DNA of 64,000 nucleotides, from contig BAAHQB010000016.1 in NCBI GenBank assembly GCA_054601695.1, forward strand, positions 186,001 to 250,000, in the 5' to 3' direction. Shown here piece after piece: positions 28,131-43,289 of this stretch (the stretch's first letter is position 1; every line of letters starts with the position of its first letter). This DNA comes from Amorphochlora amoebiformis. Its lineage: Eukaryota > Cercozoa > Chlorarachniophyceae. Below the pieces are notes generated by a model. It was not told the DNA's origin. It made no database searches and saw nothing but the letters and a program-made list of their open reading frames with translations. The translations under genes and the position numbers were made by a program.

Positions 28131-28190
28131 TTGATACGATATTAATACATATATACATACATAAGATGCATATATACATATATATACATG

Positions 28191-28222
<32 letters not shown>

Positions 28223-28223
28223 C

Positions 28224-28256
<33 letters not shown>

Positions 28257-28414
28257 AAATATATATATTTACACATCTATATATATATATATGTATATAT
28301 ACACACATATATATTATATATATATATATATATATATGTACATATATATTATGATATATAAATACAGATAATATTGTACGTATATATTTAACTATCATAA
28401 ATAATGCATCAATC

Positions 28415-28455
<41 letters not shown>

Positions 28456-28673
28456 ATAAATATATTATACTATGATATATATATATATATATATATATTA
28501 CACACACATATATATATATATATATATATTATACTATTATTATTATATAATATTAATAATCATATATAATTGTAATTAATAACTTATAATCAATGATTTT
28601 ATATGATAGTGTATTACTAAAATATTATGCAATAATTATGCAATAATTATGATTCACACATATTTTCTAGATT

Positions 28674-28707
<34 letters not shown>

Positions 28708-28899
28708 CATACTAATATCTAGTTACTTATTCTACTTCTAGTACCGTCTCTAGTTAGTTCTAGTCACTGCCAAATTTTAAATCTTTAAAAAAAAATGAGT
28801 AAATGATGACTCTCATGCAAGCACTGCAATGCGTAGTATATATATCTAGTATATATATATATATATATATAGTTATTTTATATATATATATATATTATA

Positions 28900-28934
<35 letters not shown>

Positions 28935-28981
28935 CTATATATATATATGTGATACGGCCAATATATAAAATTATATATCAT

Positions 28982-29013
<32 letters not shown>

Positions 29014-29559
29014 AATATATACATATATATCTAGATATATATATATATATATTTGTAAAAATATAATATTTTTTTATTTTTGTAATATACAAGCATAATC
29101 TAATATCGCAATGATATTTTACAGTTTTAAAATTAAATACGATATATATAAATATACACATATAAATATATATATATATATATCATAGGATATATATATA
29201 TATATATACATACAGTATATATTTATATATTAATATATATATATATATGTGTATATCGGATAAGTCCATAGTATAATATTATATATATATATATATACCA
29301 TAGAATATATCATGATATATATTTAAGATATTGAGTATAGTAATATTACATTCTAGATATTTGTGTGGTGTGTGTGTACTAAAACATGTATTATATGTTT
29401 GTATCATGATCATCATATGATACACCGGGTTAATATACTGTGTAATTGTTTCTACACTTTCAAGGCTTGGTACTCACTGTTGATCCTTAGAAAATCCTCA
29501 TGTCACATGATATATATTATATCTACTGCATGTGTGGTGTAGCGGTAAGCGTTATTTTC

Positions 29560-29627
<68 letters not shown>

Positions 29628-29740
29628 AATATATATATAAATATAAATATTCAAATTATATATACACATATATATATATATATACATATATTAATATATA
29701 TATATATATATATTTATATACATATATAAAAATATTTATG

Positions 29741-29794
<54 letters not shown>

Positions 29795-29830
29795 CATCAT
29801 ATGTATTTGTATGCATATATACCTGTATAC

Positions 29831-29872
<42 letters not shown>

Positions 29873-29977
29873 AAATGTATATATATATATATATGTTGTA
29901 TTGACGTAGATGTAATTTTACTGTGAGATGTGAGAACGAGGAAATAACTTTGTTGCAGTTCCATGCGAGCGCGCGAA
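28131..29977. repeat. TA-rich intergenic region
   Basis: This is almost continuous (TA)n, ATAC and TATATC sequence between the upstream flank of the MSI1-like gene and the 3' end of the eIF3j gene. Short mixed-composition patches occur at 28540-28660, 28720-28800 (with CTAG words) and 29340-29530. No exon-like island was found. Confidence 0.7.
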
Positions 29978-31204
29978 CTAAAAATCAAAGAGGTCCCCAC
30001 CCCCACGCTTCGACATCTTGATCGTGGGTTCTGAAGAACAAATTATAAATCAGGAAATACAGTTTCGAAACAATGCTTAAAGTACTCTTCTTTTTCTGAG
30101 CCTTCTGATTCTTCTCCACACGTTTGACATTGTAAACTTGTGTCAGTTCCTTCTGAATAAGCCTCACGTCTTCCAGCTTCAACTCCGATGTGCCTTTCTT
30201 AATAAGCTCCTTGAAGTATTTGATAACGAGCTTCGTCGCCTAAGAATAACATATGTGAATTATTGAAGCCCATCTTCCAAATTCAGGTGCTAGATATGCT
30301 GGGAGTGCTGACAGAGGAGTGCGGACAATGTGGTTGATGTACAGTTGTATACATATGAACAGCATACAAAACTGAAAATTTGGCGGGCTCCACCGCAAAT
30401 CCGGTCCCATCCGAGTACACTAATGTAGCAGCGCTAGGTACCTTGGCCTTTTTTATCTTCTCCGCACAAAATTCCGCAAATTCGTTGACCTCCTCCTCCG
30501 TTGAGCAAGGAAATTGCTTCATCTCCGCCTTCTCCTCCTCTATTTCCTCTTTCTCATCATCATCGCTCCCCCCGAACAAGTCCTCATTTGCCTAAAAAAA
30601 CTTTATCACATTGTATCTTCAACATGCACTTTCTGTCCATGACTACCTTAGCTTTGACGGCATCCCTATCGAACCCATCCACTTCCTCAGCCTCGTCGTC
30701 CTCGTCTCCTCCTGCGTGAAGAATGTGCATGTATCATTATAAATTCGTATGATATCCTCTCGTACGCTATGCTCCCAGATACACATGCAAACATTAAACT
30801 CTGGACAGGGGGGGGGGAAAGAAAAGACGATACACATACACATGTGTGTTCGCCCCAGTCTACCCGCACCTACCGAAATCATTCTCTCCAAACACGTCGT
30901 CTATTAAATTTTCGTTCGCCTTCTGGATCGCAGCCTCCTGCCGCAGCTTCTCCTCGTGCCGCTCCTTAGCGGTCATCTTCTTCAACATCCGCTTCCCGTC
31001 CCTTTCAAGCTCTTCTTGCTTCTTCGCCAGTTGCTTGGCTGATAATTTCTTCGGATTGTTTATCTCCACCTTCTTCTCCGGCTTCTCCTCTGGCTCCGCG
31101 TCCCAGGCCTCGTCGACGTTGTCATCCTCGTCCTCGCCCTCCCAGTTATCTATGACCTCCTCATCTTCCCCCTCGCCGGCTTTATCCCACTCATCATCAT
31201 CCAT
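29978..31204 (-). CDS. Eukaryotic translation initiation factor 3 subunit J
   Basis: Exons: 30874-31204, 30647-30711, 30442-30591, 30086-30239, 29978-30030. Phases agree and give 250 aa. The protein opens MDDDEWDKAGEGEDEEV, a strongly acidic Asp/Glu/Trp-rich N-terminus as in eIF3j (which contacts the decoding site of the 40S subunit). A Lys-rich helical part follows (KKLSAKQLAKKQEELERDGKR), then LRQEAAIQKANENLIDDVFG corresponding to the family's LRLKK..ESDLELAKE.FG, the STEEEVNEFAEFC helix, the C-terminal domain (LKLEDVRLIQKELTQVYN), a KKK tail and the end GGGDLFDF. Usual family length is about 220-265 aa. All introns are short (55-202 nt) and free of long (TA)n. An in-frame open extension upstream of the chosen Met exists but does not look like eIF3j. 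Confidence 0.92.
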
Positions 31205-31648
31205 GGCTTCACGTTGTCCTCCGCTTGTGCGGTCAGGCGTATACGCTGGCTTTGAGGCTGTAGAACGAGTCCAGCTGTCGGGCTCCCTTTCGGTGAGTTT
31301 GACCGAAATGTTATTGCCATAAATAAAAAGTTCGTTGGAAAGCGCCCAAAGACGGTGGACACGTGGTGGGCCCCTTTCAACACGAAGGGTGCCCCACGAC
31401 ATCTACACGCGATTTGTGACGCCACCTGAAAGGTATACTCATCGATCTAGGCAGCGTTCCACCTTCGAGTGAAAATTTAAACATGAGACGGTCGGCAAGT
31501 ACAGGAAACACCTCATCAACGGTACAGAAGAATTCTCCCCTCAAAATAGTACAGTTCATATGGCATTTGCCTCTATATTCCCGCCCATCTCTGAACATGA
31601 TTCGCATGTAGAGATTATATTCCCTGAACTTACAATTTGGGGATTTAG
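31205..31648. promoter_or_regulatory. Divergent region between eIF3j and the GT61 gene
   Basis: This non-repetitive region holds the upstream sequence of eIF3j (leftward) and the unresolved first exon of the GT61 gene (rightward). Candidate plus-strand first exons with an in-phase donor are ATG 31203 (donor GTGAGT at about 31293), ATG 31484 (donor GTACAG) and ATG 31559 (donor GTAGAG). Each could splice to the acceptor at 31648. A minus-strand frame (31377-31607) overlaps but has no family resemblance. Confidence 0.4.
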
Positions 31649-32382
31649 GGTGAGCACAAAAGAAGGGGTTTCCGTGCCACTGTGTCGAATCTATTCGGGC
31701 TGCGGAGCCTTCTGATAATTTCGTTCCTCCTTGGTATATTGATCAATTTCTCGTCGACCTGGGCGTCCAATAAGGTTCGAAATCGACCGGTCATACACAT
31801 ACGCGTACTTTAGCCCCGCGATGGCCGATAAAAGGTTCCCTTTTGCTTTTCAGATAACGCACTATCGTCATCCCCCGGGTCTGAATACGTCGAAGATGGA
31901 CGAGCTCTTGGAACCTCATACCAAGGATGGTATCGATCCCAACATTGCTTGCCCCAAGCCTGCTCAAACCCCGATCTGGTTACAGTCGGAAGCGTAATTT
32001 ATGCTCCGGTACACTCGGAAGCGTAATAATGAATATTGATTGTGATGGTGTTTAGGACCTGAGGATGCTATGCAGGAGGTGCCGTGGGAACCCATAATGA
32101 CCCCTGGATGGCCAGCTGCAGACATGGAAAAGTGAGCTTTTATCTCATTTGTAAACGGGCAAATATGCTAAATATCCTTTCAAAATTAACATAAGTTCAT
32201 TTGGGAAGTTTGTGGATCAAACTGATGGAATTTCCGTGATCTTATGGTTGTTTTAGGGTCAAATCTGAGGATGTTCGGACCGAAAATGAATTTCTCAATA
32301 GAACTGTCAAGAGAGTGGATCTATTTTACGACGTACCTGAAGAGTCAGTTATGCCGCATGCATAGCTTAAGATATACATATT

Positions 32383-32438
<56 letters not shown>

Positions 32439-32520
32439 TATGAATATATATATATATATATACTTTTATCTATATATATATATATATGTATATATTACAC
32501 GTTCGTAGATGTATATACAC

Positions 32521-32563
<43 letters not shown>

Positions 32564-32605
32564 AATATTTGTATGTATACATATACGTATATCCTCACAG
32601 AGATG

Positions 32606-32647
<42 letters not shown>

Positions 32648-33494
32648 TATATATGCATATACATAAATTGGTATGTTAGATATGTCCAATTTGAGACAAA
32701 GTTGAAGAGTGTATTGGAGATGCCACGCACTGTCAACGGCCCTCAGATAAGCGAAGAGGATTGGTGACTTAAATCCTAATTCTTATCCTAATTCAACCCC
32801 TAAGTCCTATCCCAGACTTGAACCTGACCCCAGGGTAAACCCTGACCCTTGTTTGCATACCTATGCTTAACCAAACTCTAAGCCTGGACTAACTCTAACA
32901 ATTATACATGTATATGTATACATACATATACATACATGTGTGTGTGTGTACACACATACATATATATATATATATTATCTGAATTTTTATATATATATAA
33001 ATATATATATATTATATATATAAAATGCACAAACTGATTGTATTTAGGTTTCCGCAGTTTGAAACAGGCTACCTGATTAACGTCAGGAACGGCTTTGTCG
33101 GTAACCGTAATCCTACCTCCAACCCAAACCTATCTAGCCTAACTCTGATCCCCAGACGCACCTTCTAATTTACCCCAGCCATAATCTTTAATCCAAGCAC
33201 TCCCATACCCCAAATCATATCCAGCAACCCCACCGTTATCTAGCCCTAACGTTAACAACCCCACCTTGAAATCCCTAAATAACCCAAACCCTTAACCCTG
33301 AGACCAACCCTAACCCTAGGTGATAATGCTGTCTTTGGGCCTAGCACGAAATCGGCTAAAGAGCTGTGCGAAAAAGAACCCTAACCCTAATCCTAATCAT
33401 GCATGACCTGAGGCCTAATCCTAACCCCAACTAACCATGGCTGTAACCCTAGGTATTACTTTTCACTTAACCGCTGGTGGAATGGCTACCCACG

Positions 33495-33540
<46 letters not shown>

Positions 33541-33559
33541 TGTATAGATGTATATGTAT

Positions 33560-33625
<66 letters not shown>

Positions 33626-33713
33626 TGATATATATATAAATATGTGTGTGTATCTTTATGTTTAATGTATGTAAATATATTTATATTTACAAGTATGTAT
33701 CCATATATATATG

Positions 33714-33752
<39 letters not shown>

Positions 33753-33913
33753 TACTCGATGCATATTTCAGGGGTGTACGAGAAGGGATCAGTTAATCGG
33801 ACTATGATAGATATAGGGTAATGTACACAAATGGAAACACAATGCCTACATACATATTTATATCTATGTATATGTATACATATATGTATATATATACATA
33901 TATATATATATAC

Positions 33914-33961
<48 letters not shown>

Positions 33962-34319
33962 GTATACATATTTGTATGTATTGTATGATATAACATATAT
34001 ATATATATAATATATGTATATACATATATATGTATATATAATTAAATATACATATTTATATATGTACATATATATATATATATATATACATGTATATGTT
34101 TGCATGCAATATTATGCACATATTTACAGATTCATATAAACACAAATGTTTAAACATGTATACTCACTCATTTAACTGTGGATGTACACATATACATATG
34201 CATATACATTAAATGTGTATGTATACATTCATGCATACATAATATATGTGTATGTGTAAACATGTGTGCATATATGAACATATGCACATATGTGCATATT
34301 TCTTAACATAACTACACGT

Positions 34320-34355
<36 letters not shown>

Positions 34356-34629
34356 ATATACACATGTATTTATATAGAAATATATATATATATATATGTA
34401 TATATATACATATAAAAAAAGATATATGTATAAATATGTATTAATATACTTATATATATAAATCAAAATATATATATATATATACATCATGCATTTGCAC
34501 AGTGTGTAAATGTTAAATTAACACTTTATGTATGTTCTCAGCCGTGCAATCTCAATTGGAGGCTGGGGTGCCTCGGTAAGGATATCTGTAAGCGAATTCA
34601 CATGTAAATATATATATATATATATATTC

Positions 34630-34663
<34 letters not shown>

Positions 34664-34804
34664 GTATACATGAGTATTATATAATACATATTTTAGATCT
34701 AAATGTACATATGCATATTACGAACAAACAAATTCATGTATATACATGTATTTATATTGTCTACTCCTTGTAAAAAACATACACATATTTCTATATAGAC
34801 ATGC

Positions 34805-34881
<77 letters not shown>

Positions 34882-35015
34882 ATATATATATGTATATATT
34901 TTTGTGCACTCAGGCGTTTCAACACTTCGTGATCGACGTTTTGCCCAAGCTGGGATTTGTTTATGAAAAGGTAATATATACATGTAAATTATTTTTACTA
35001 CATAGACATACATGT

Positions 35016-35063
<48 letters not shown>

Positions 35064-35443
35064 GTATATATGTATGTATATGTTTGTACACATCTGTGAA
35101 TATACGTCCCCACACAAAATGATTGTGATACACGATATGAAAGATCTCATAATACTAAAAAAAGTTAAACATACATAGATAAAATATCCCAGTTTATATC
35201 CCCTGAGTGGGAGAAGGCAAATATTTCGCTTATTACTACGCTTGGGAGAGGTCCCGCACCCTATTGGTTTCTTGAAGAGCTAGGTATATGTGTTATGTGG
35301 ATTCTGTATGTGTCTCGACATGTGCATGTCTGTACCTTATATTTATTCCTTCTCCTTTCTACCTTTCTTTCTAGACATATATATGGACACAAAGGTGAGA
35401 ATATGCTTTTATATTCTTAAAAGCATATACAGATATTATAGAT

Positions 35444-35475
<32 letters not shown>

Positions 35476-35502
35476 CATGTATATATTGTATACAAGGATT
35501 CA

Positions 35503-35577
<75 letters not shown>

Positions 35578-35755
35578 TATACATATATATATATATGTAT
35601 ACATTTATTCATTTACATTTTTATTATTTAATACATATATATATATATATATATACATGTATATATATATACATATATGTTTACAGGTATATTGTATACT
35701 TACGCAAAAGTTATAATAGTGTAATTACACGAATCTACCCTTCTTATTCTTGAAC

Positions 35756-35796
<41 letters not shown>

Positions 35797-35903
35797 TTAT
35801 ATGTAAATTATATATATATATGATATATATTATATACATATATATATATATATAAAATACACACATATATTATATAATATATTATATATATATAAAATAT
35901 ATA

Positions 35904-35944
<41 letters not shown>

Positions 35945-36202
35945 ACTTCTTTTAAAAACATATGCGTACATGTATCATTTGTGCACACACATTTGTAAGA
36001 ATATATTCACATGTATGTTATGCATATGTGTATATATGTGTATATATGTGTATATATATATATATGCGTACATATACATACATACATGCAATATACACAT
36101 TAGTTTATAGATATATATGTAACTAAGGCATACGCCACCGCACTATGCCTGCTATGGGATGGCCTGTCAAAGCAAAGTAATCCTAACCTTAACATGTATA
36201 TT

Positions 36203-36250
<48 letters not shown>

Positions 36251-36660
36251 ATATATATATATATATGGGTATTTATACATATTTATACATATATCTATAT
36301 ATGTATATAATATATACATATATATATATATACATAACATGTAATATATATATATATATATATTATATATACATAACATAACTATATGTATATATATACA
36401 TACATAAATATATATGTATATTCTATCGGAAGTAATATATTTTTGGCACCACTACATATAGATATGATAATTGTTATGCATCGAAACGTAACAAGATATA
36501 CATATTTATATTCTATTATATACTATATATTATACATATATATACATGTATAGAGATATATACATATATATACATATATAGATATATACATACACATACA
36601 TACATATCCGTGGCCCCGGGGGGCAAGTCATAATCTAATCTCTATCTCTATATTAACCGC

Positions 36661-36697
<37 letters not shown>

Positions 36698-36704
36698 CAT
36701 ACTA

Positions 36705-36746
<42 letters not shown>

Positions 36747-37231
36747 TATGTTTATACATATATATATACAATATATATATATATATAATACACACACTTT
36801 GCGCATGCAATATTTAATACAGTTTGCATATTAGATTTATTTATCGCGCAACTGAAGCTCTATATCCCGACTTCCATCCTGCCCCCCGATTGCTAAATAA
36901 GGTCTTAATATATTAGATATGATATGTATACATATATTACATATACATATACACATATATATATATACATACATATATATATATATAAATGTCACATATT
37001 CCTTATCAACGTATGTAGATGGTATAAGAAATGTGCACCTAACAGAATATCTGTTGTGCAGTGTATGTATGTGTATATATGTATGTGTGCTTGTATATGT
37101 ATGTGTGCTTGTATGTGTGTATGTATGTGAATATATATGTAGTGTACATGTGTATGTGTGTGTATGGATGTACCTCTCCTTCCTTCTCCCATACTACTCC
37201 CTCTCTTCCGTATCCTCCCCAACTATACGTA

Positions 37232-37277
<46 letters not shown>

Positions 37278-37523
37278 GTGAATGTGTTTATGTGAATATG
37301 TATGTATATGTATATACACACACATATAAATATGTATACATACATATACATATATATATGTGTGTGTGTTTGTGTGCATGTGTGTGCGTATGTGTGCATG
37401 TGTGTGCGTATATATGTGTGTAAATGCAGGTGTATGTGTGAATACACAAATTGCGTATATAGATATTTTCTGTCACATATATGAATAGAAGCCTTTTCCT
37501 TGATATACATATACACATACATG

Positions 37524-37557
<34 letters not shown>

Positions 37558-37650
37558 CACTATATATATATATACTGTTTTTTTATCCCTCCAGGCGAGA
37601 GCCGGGTTATATCCGAGAGGTGTAATGTTGCCAATTCAGAAGGTACATGC

Positions 37651-37695
<45 letters not shown>

Positions 37696-37789
37696 TTTAA
37701 AGTGTGTAATACATATATGAAATTTATGCTTATGTATATATGTTCATTATATGCTCTTGCAAAGACAATGTAATATTTGAGATCTTTGG

Positions 37790-37835
<46 letters not shown>

Positions 37836-37999
37836 ATATATATATACACATATAAACATACATATATAATATATATATATATATATATGTATATGTATGT
37901 ATATATATATATGTGTTAGAATACATCTACGTGTGTGTGTGTATGTGGATAATATATATATATATATATATATAATATACATACATACATACATACATC

Positions 38000-38031
<32 letters not shown>

Positions 38032-38461
38032 TACATGTATATATATATACATATATCTGTATGTATACTCACGTATATCTCTATATATATATAATATATA
38101 TACAGGCTCTAGGAGTCTTGAAAGAGAAGAGGAGGGATAAGATCATCATGCTTTGTAAGTATATGTCTATATTTGTTAGCATACATATGTATGTTTAAAT
38201 GTTTATTCACGTACATGTATATTTGTCATACATATGTAGATCTAAATTAAAAAAATGCATATTAATCTATATGTACTCATATAAAACGTATGTATCTACC
38301 TATGTGTATATATATATACATATATATATATATATGTTAGCATGCATATGTATGTTTAAATGTTTATTTACGTACATGTATATTTGTCATACATATGTAG
38401 ACCTAAATAAAAAAAATGCATATAAATCTATATGTACTTATATAAAACGTATGTATCTACC

Positions 38462-38494
<33 letters not shown>

Positions 38495-38724
38495 GTTAGC
38501 ATACATATGCATGTTTAAATGTTTATTTACGTACATGTATATTGTCAAACATATGTAGATCTAAATAAAAAAATGTACATAAATCTATATGTACTTATAT
38601 AAAACGTATGTATCTACCTATATATGTATATGCATATATATATATATATATTAAATGTATAGTACTACGCTATCAGATATCTTTATATACTTACATAAAA
38701 CCTGTGTATGTACACTTGTAATAA

Positions 38725-38768
<44 letters not shown>

Positions 38769-38851
38769 TTTTATATATATATTATATATGGCATCAGATC
38801 GAGGCGGAAGACGCTCGCTGGACAGGAAGGTACGTGTAGACATATAGTCAC

Positions 38852-38927
<76 letters not shown>

Positions 38928-39169
38928 TATATGTATATTCATGTGTATATGTAATGTGAATACTGAATGTATCTTTATAATAATACACATATATATATAT
39001 ATATATATATTTTATATACATAATATACATACATATATGTATGTGTATAAATGCATATGCATATACATAAAATTTACAAATGTAGGCGCATACATATACA
39101 ATTTTATGTGTATAAACTTACATGTGTATATATTTGTGCAGGAATACTCATAAATAATATAAATACACC

Positions 39170-39200
<31 letters not shown>

Positions 39201-39500
39201 GTATATTCGTGTGTTTCATACACATACAGAACAAGAACGAGCTCCAAAGGGCCCTTCAAGAACTAGTGTGGGAGCATAATAAAGAAAAGGTTAAATGTAT
39301 GTAATATGTATAAATATTAAATATATATACATATATGTATATATATGTGTATATATATTATATATTTGCATATTATATATTTGTATATAGATATATATAT
39401 ATATATATATTATATATGTATATATATATATGTATATGTATGCATATATACATATATATTATATCTGTATATATATACATATATATATATATATAAATCA

Positions 39501-39532
<32 letters not shown>

Positions 39533-39622
39533 TTATATATGTATAATAATATATATATATACACATATATGCACACAAATACATGTATGTTTGTATATCT
39601 ACTTAAATGTATACATGTACTA

Positions 39623-39657
<35 letters not shown>

Positions 39658-39668
39658 GTATATATTTG

Positions 39669-39702
<34 letters not shown>

Positions 39703-40050
39703 CGTGGATATGTATGCGAAAACATGTATTATGTAAAAGGAAATATGTAACTAAATATGTAAGTATATATATATATGTATATATATATAGTACATATATA
39801 CATATATATATATATATAACATATCTCAATACACGAATATCAAATATATATATGTATAATTATAGGGCACGAGCATAACAGTAGAAAAGTTTGTTTTTCG
39901 TACTAGAGAAGCCGCAAGGTAAGTAATATGTAAAAATATTACATACATATATATATACATATATATATGTATGAATATGTATATACATATGTGTGTGTGT
40001 GTATGTATACATGTACATAATATAATATACATACAACGTATGGATAAATT

Positions 40051-40084
<34 letters not shown>

Positions 40085-40190
40085 CATAAGAAATGTATTA
40101 TTTATAAGCATATATGTATATGTGTGTATATATATATATATACATACATATATAAATATATACATATATAATATATAATATATGCGTGCG

Positions 40191-40229
<39 letters not shown>

Positions 40230-40318
40230 TATATGTATATATATATATATACTCATATATATATATATATATATACCCCTGTCCTATGTCTGTGAATTTC
40301 GCCTCGTATTGTTTTACA

Positions 40319-40349
<31 letters not shown>

Positions 40350-40576
40350 GATATAGATATATATACATATGTATGTATATATATGTGTATATATATATGT
40401 ATTTATACATATATATATATACCTATATGTATATATAGATACAAATACATTTATATATATATATATGTGTGTGTGTATATATATGTGTATGTGTATATAT
40501 ACATATGAATATCAATCCTTGGCAATAAACTCCTGCTCTGCCTCGATTGAGACATCCATATACATAATATGTATAA

Positions 40577-40616
<40 letters not shown>

Positions 40617-40640
40617 CTAGATATATATAGAATATATATG

Positions 40641-40704
<64 letters not shown>

Positions 40705-41284
40705 ATACAGTCATATTTAATATATATATGTATATATATATATATGTAATATGTTAATATATATATATATGTGTGTGAACAATATATATATAATATATTT
40801 ATTTACATATGTATATGTATATAAATATATATATATATATATGTATATAATGTATACAAATATGTATATTGTGTACGTGTGTATACATATAGGTGTATAT
40901 ACTTATATGTACGTGTATATACATGTATATAGATGTAAATATATTATATGCACCAGACATTTGTATTTTTACATTTTTCATGTGTGTAAACCTGTATATA
41001 AAAACAAACTATAAATATATATATATATATATATATTATATGTATATATACATATATATATGTATATTTATTTATAAATATAGACAGATAATAGTCGATC
41101 CATAACGTTGGTAGACCATGAACACACACGAACACACATAAATAAATAAGTAAATACATTTACATAAAAGCATTTCTATATTCAGGGATCAATTCAGTCG
41201 ATCAATAGTGCTCATAGGCCCTCATGGAGGCGCATTCAGCAATATGGTATTTGCCCGACCGGTACGTATCTTACGTTTATACAA

Positions 41285-41326
<42 letters not shown>

Positions 41327-41622
41327 TAACACGTTAAGCCCATGTACTCTTGCACGACCAGCACGCACGTTTCAATAGGTCGAAAACTTTTTTGTGCTCA
41401 CACCCCAGTAACATGATACCACTGGGCGAAATTCCTAGGACGTACGTGTCAAGACCAATATACATGTTACAACAGGCCGTGATACCTTTGTATATGTCTA
41501 CACAGCGTACGTACTTGCTTTCCTAGGTCGTTAGCATATATGTACATATTAATAGGGTATGCATGTTCTCGAAGGTGAGAAAGCTTTGTGTATGTATTAT
41601 ACATGGCCAGTGCACATGTTCG

Positions 41623-41685
<63 letters not shown>

Positions 41686-42204
41686 CATATACATATAAGT
41701 ATGTGTATATATATATATATGTATAATCGTATATATGTACACATAAAAATTTAAATAGATAAATACATGTATATATATATATATACACATATATGTAAAA
41801 AGTCTGGACGTGTTAACGTTACTGTCTATGTAAAAACATACAAGATGCGTTGGTATAGATAAGTATGCAATATATACATTTATATATACAATACATACAT
41901 ACATACATACATATTCATAACTATATTAGTACATTTATACATATACACTGAAATATACACTATGTTAGCACGGCACGCGGAAAGTAGAATTTTTCTCCAT
42001 GTAAACTATATTATTGCAAGTATGCATATGTACCAAAATATACACTGTATATGCAGGGCACGCGGATAGTAGAATTCATCCCCATGTACGACTTCACGAA
42101 GAAGGTATATGTATATAATTATATGAATATATATATATATATATATGTGTATGTACATGCGTGTGTTGTGTTTTGCATATGCTATGTATATACATATGTA
42201 CATG

Positions 42205-42239
<35 letters not shown>

Positions 42240-42721
42240 CTTGATAGAAATCACCTTTAGACGAATGTAAACATATATATGTGTATATATATATATATAC
42301 ATATATATTCTTGATAGAATACACATTTAGACGAAAGTAAACATACATATACATATATATTATATATATGAATATATATATATATATACTTATAATACTA
42401 TATCTATAGAAATCTTTACGCACTGTGCACGTATGCAGAAATATACATCTTTTATATACATACATATCTATATATATATATATAGATATATATATATATA
42501 CACATGTGTATATATATATATGTGTATTATGTTTGAATACAACATATGCATGTACATACTATGTAGGGAAGCAAGGAACGAACCAGCAAGTACGTCTACT
42601 ATGGCCTCTCTCAAGCCTGTGGACATGAGTGAGATATATTCATGTTGTATTTATCTGTTTCTAGTATTATCTACACATATATGCACAGATACAATACATT
42701 CACATTCCATGTTTTCATATG

Positions 42722-42773
<52 letters not shown>

Positions 42774-43061
42774 TATACATATACATGGATGGATATATAT
42801 ATATATATATATAGTGTATCATGTGATATATATGTATATATGTATAATGGTTTAACGTACATCTATATGTACATATTATTATAATATCCTCTCTGCTTCT
42901 CTCAAAGGTCGAAAAGCCGTTTCCCTCCCTTCTCTTGCCAACTTTCCTCTTATTATTGAAACCTCTCTTCTTCCACTCTTTGCACATTGGTAAGATGTCT
43001 CTGCATATGTTCTTAATAAATTCTAGATATACAGGCACTGTATGTGTGTGTATTCATATGC

Positions 43062-43120
<59 letters not shown>

Positions 43121-43193
43121 TCGTACTATTTATGTTTTTTTTGATACATATATATATATATATATGTATGTGTATATATGTACATATATGTAC

Positions 43194-43225
<32 letters not shown>

Positions 43226-43245
43226 CGTACTATTTATGTATATAT

Positions 43246-43289
<44 letters not shown>

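Noticed and set aside
29530-29551. tRNA-like D-arm word (GGTGTAGCGGTAAGCG)
   Set aside because: It resembles the 5' part of a tRNA (A-box-like), but no matching anticodon arm, T-arm or acceptor strand follows; the next bases are (TA)n.
31377-31607. Minus-strand 76-aa frame between eIF3j and GT61
   Set aside because: It has no family resemblance, overlaps the divergent upstream region, and eIF3j is complete without it.
31821-31929. Start of the GT61 protein at ATG 31821 (MADKRFPF...)
   Set aside because: That stretch has a strong TTCCCTTTTGCTTTTCAG acceptor inside it, and splicing from the upstream membrane-anchor exon (donor at 31775) into 31854 is in phase, so the ATG lies in an intron.
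31930-32010. Continuation of the frame [18 protein letters not shown]
   Set aside because: A GTATCG donor at 31930 joins in phase to 32056 with coding continuation; the open frame past the donor ends soon and leads nowhere.
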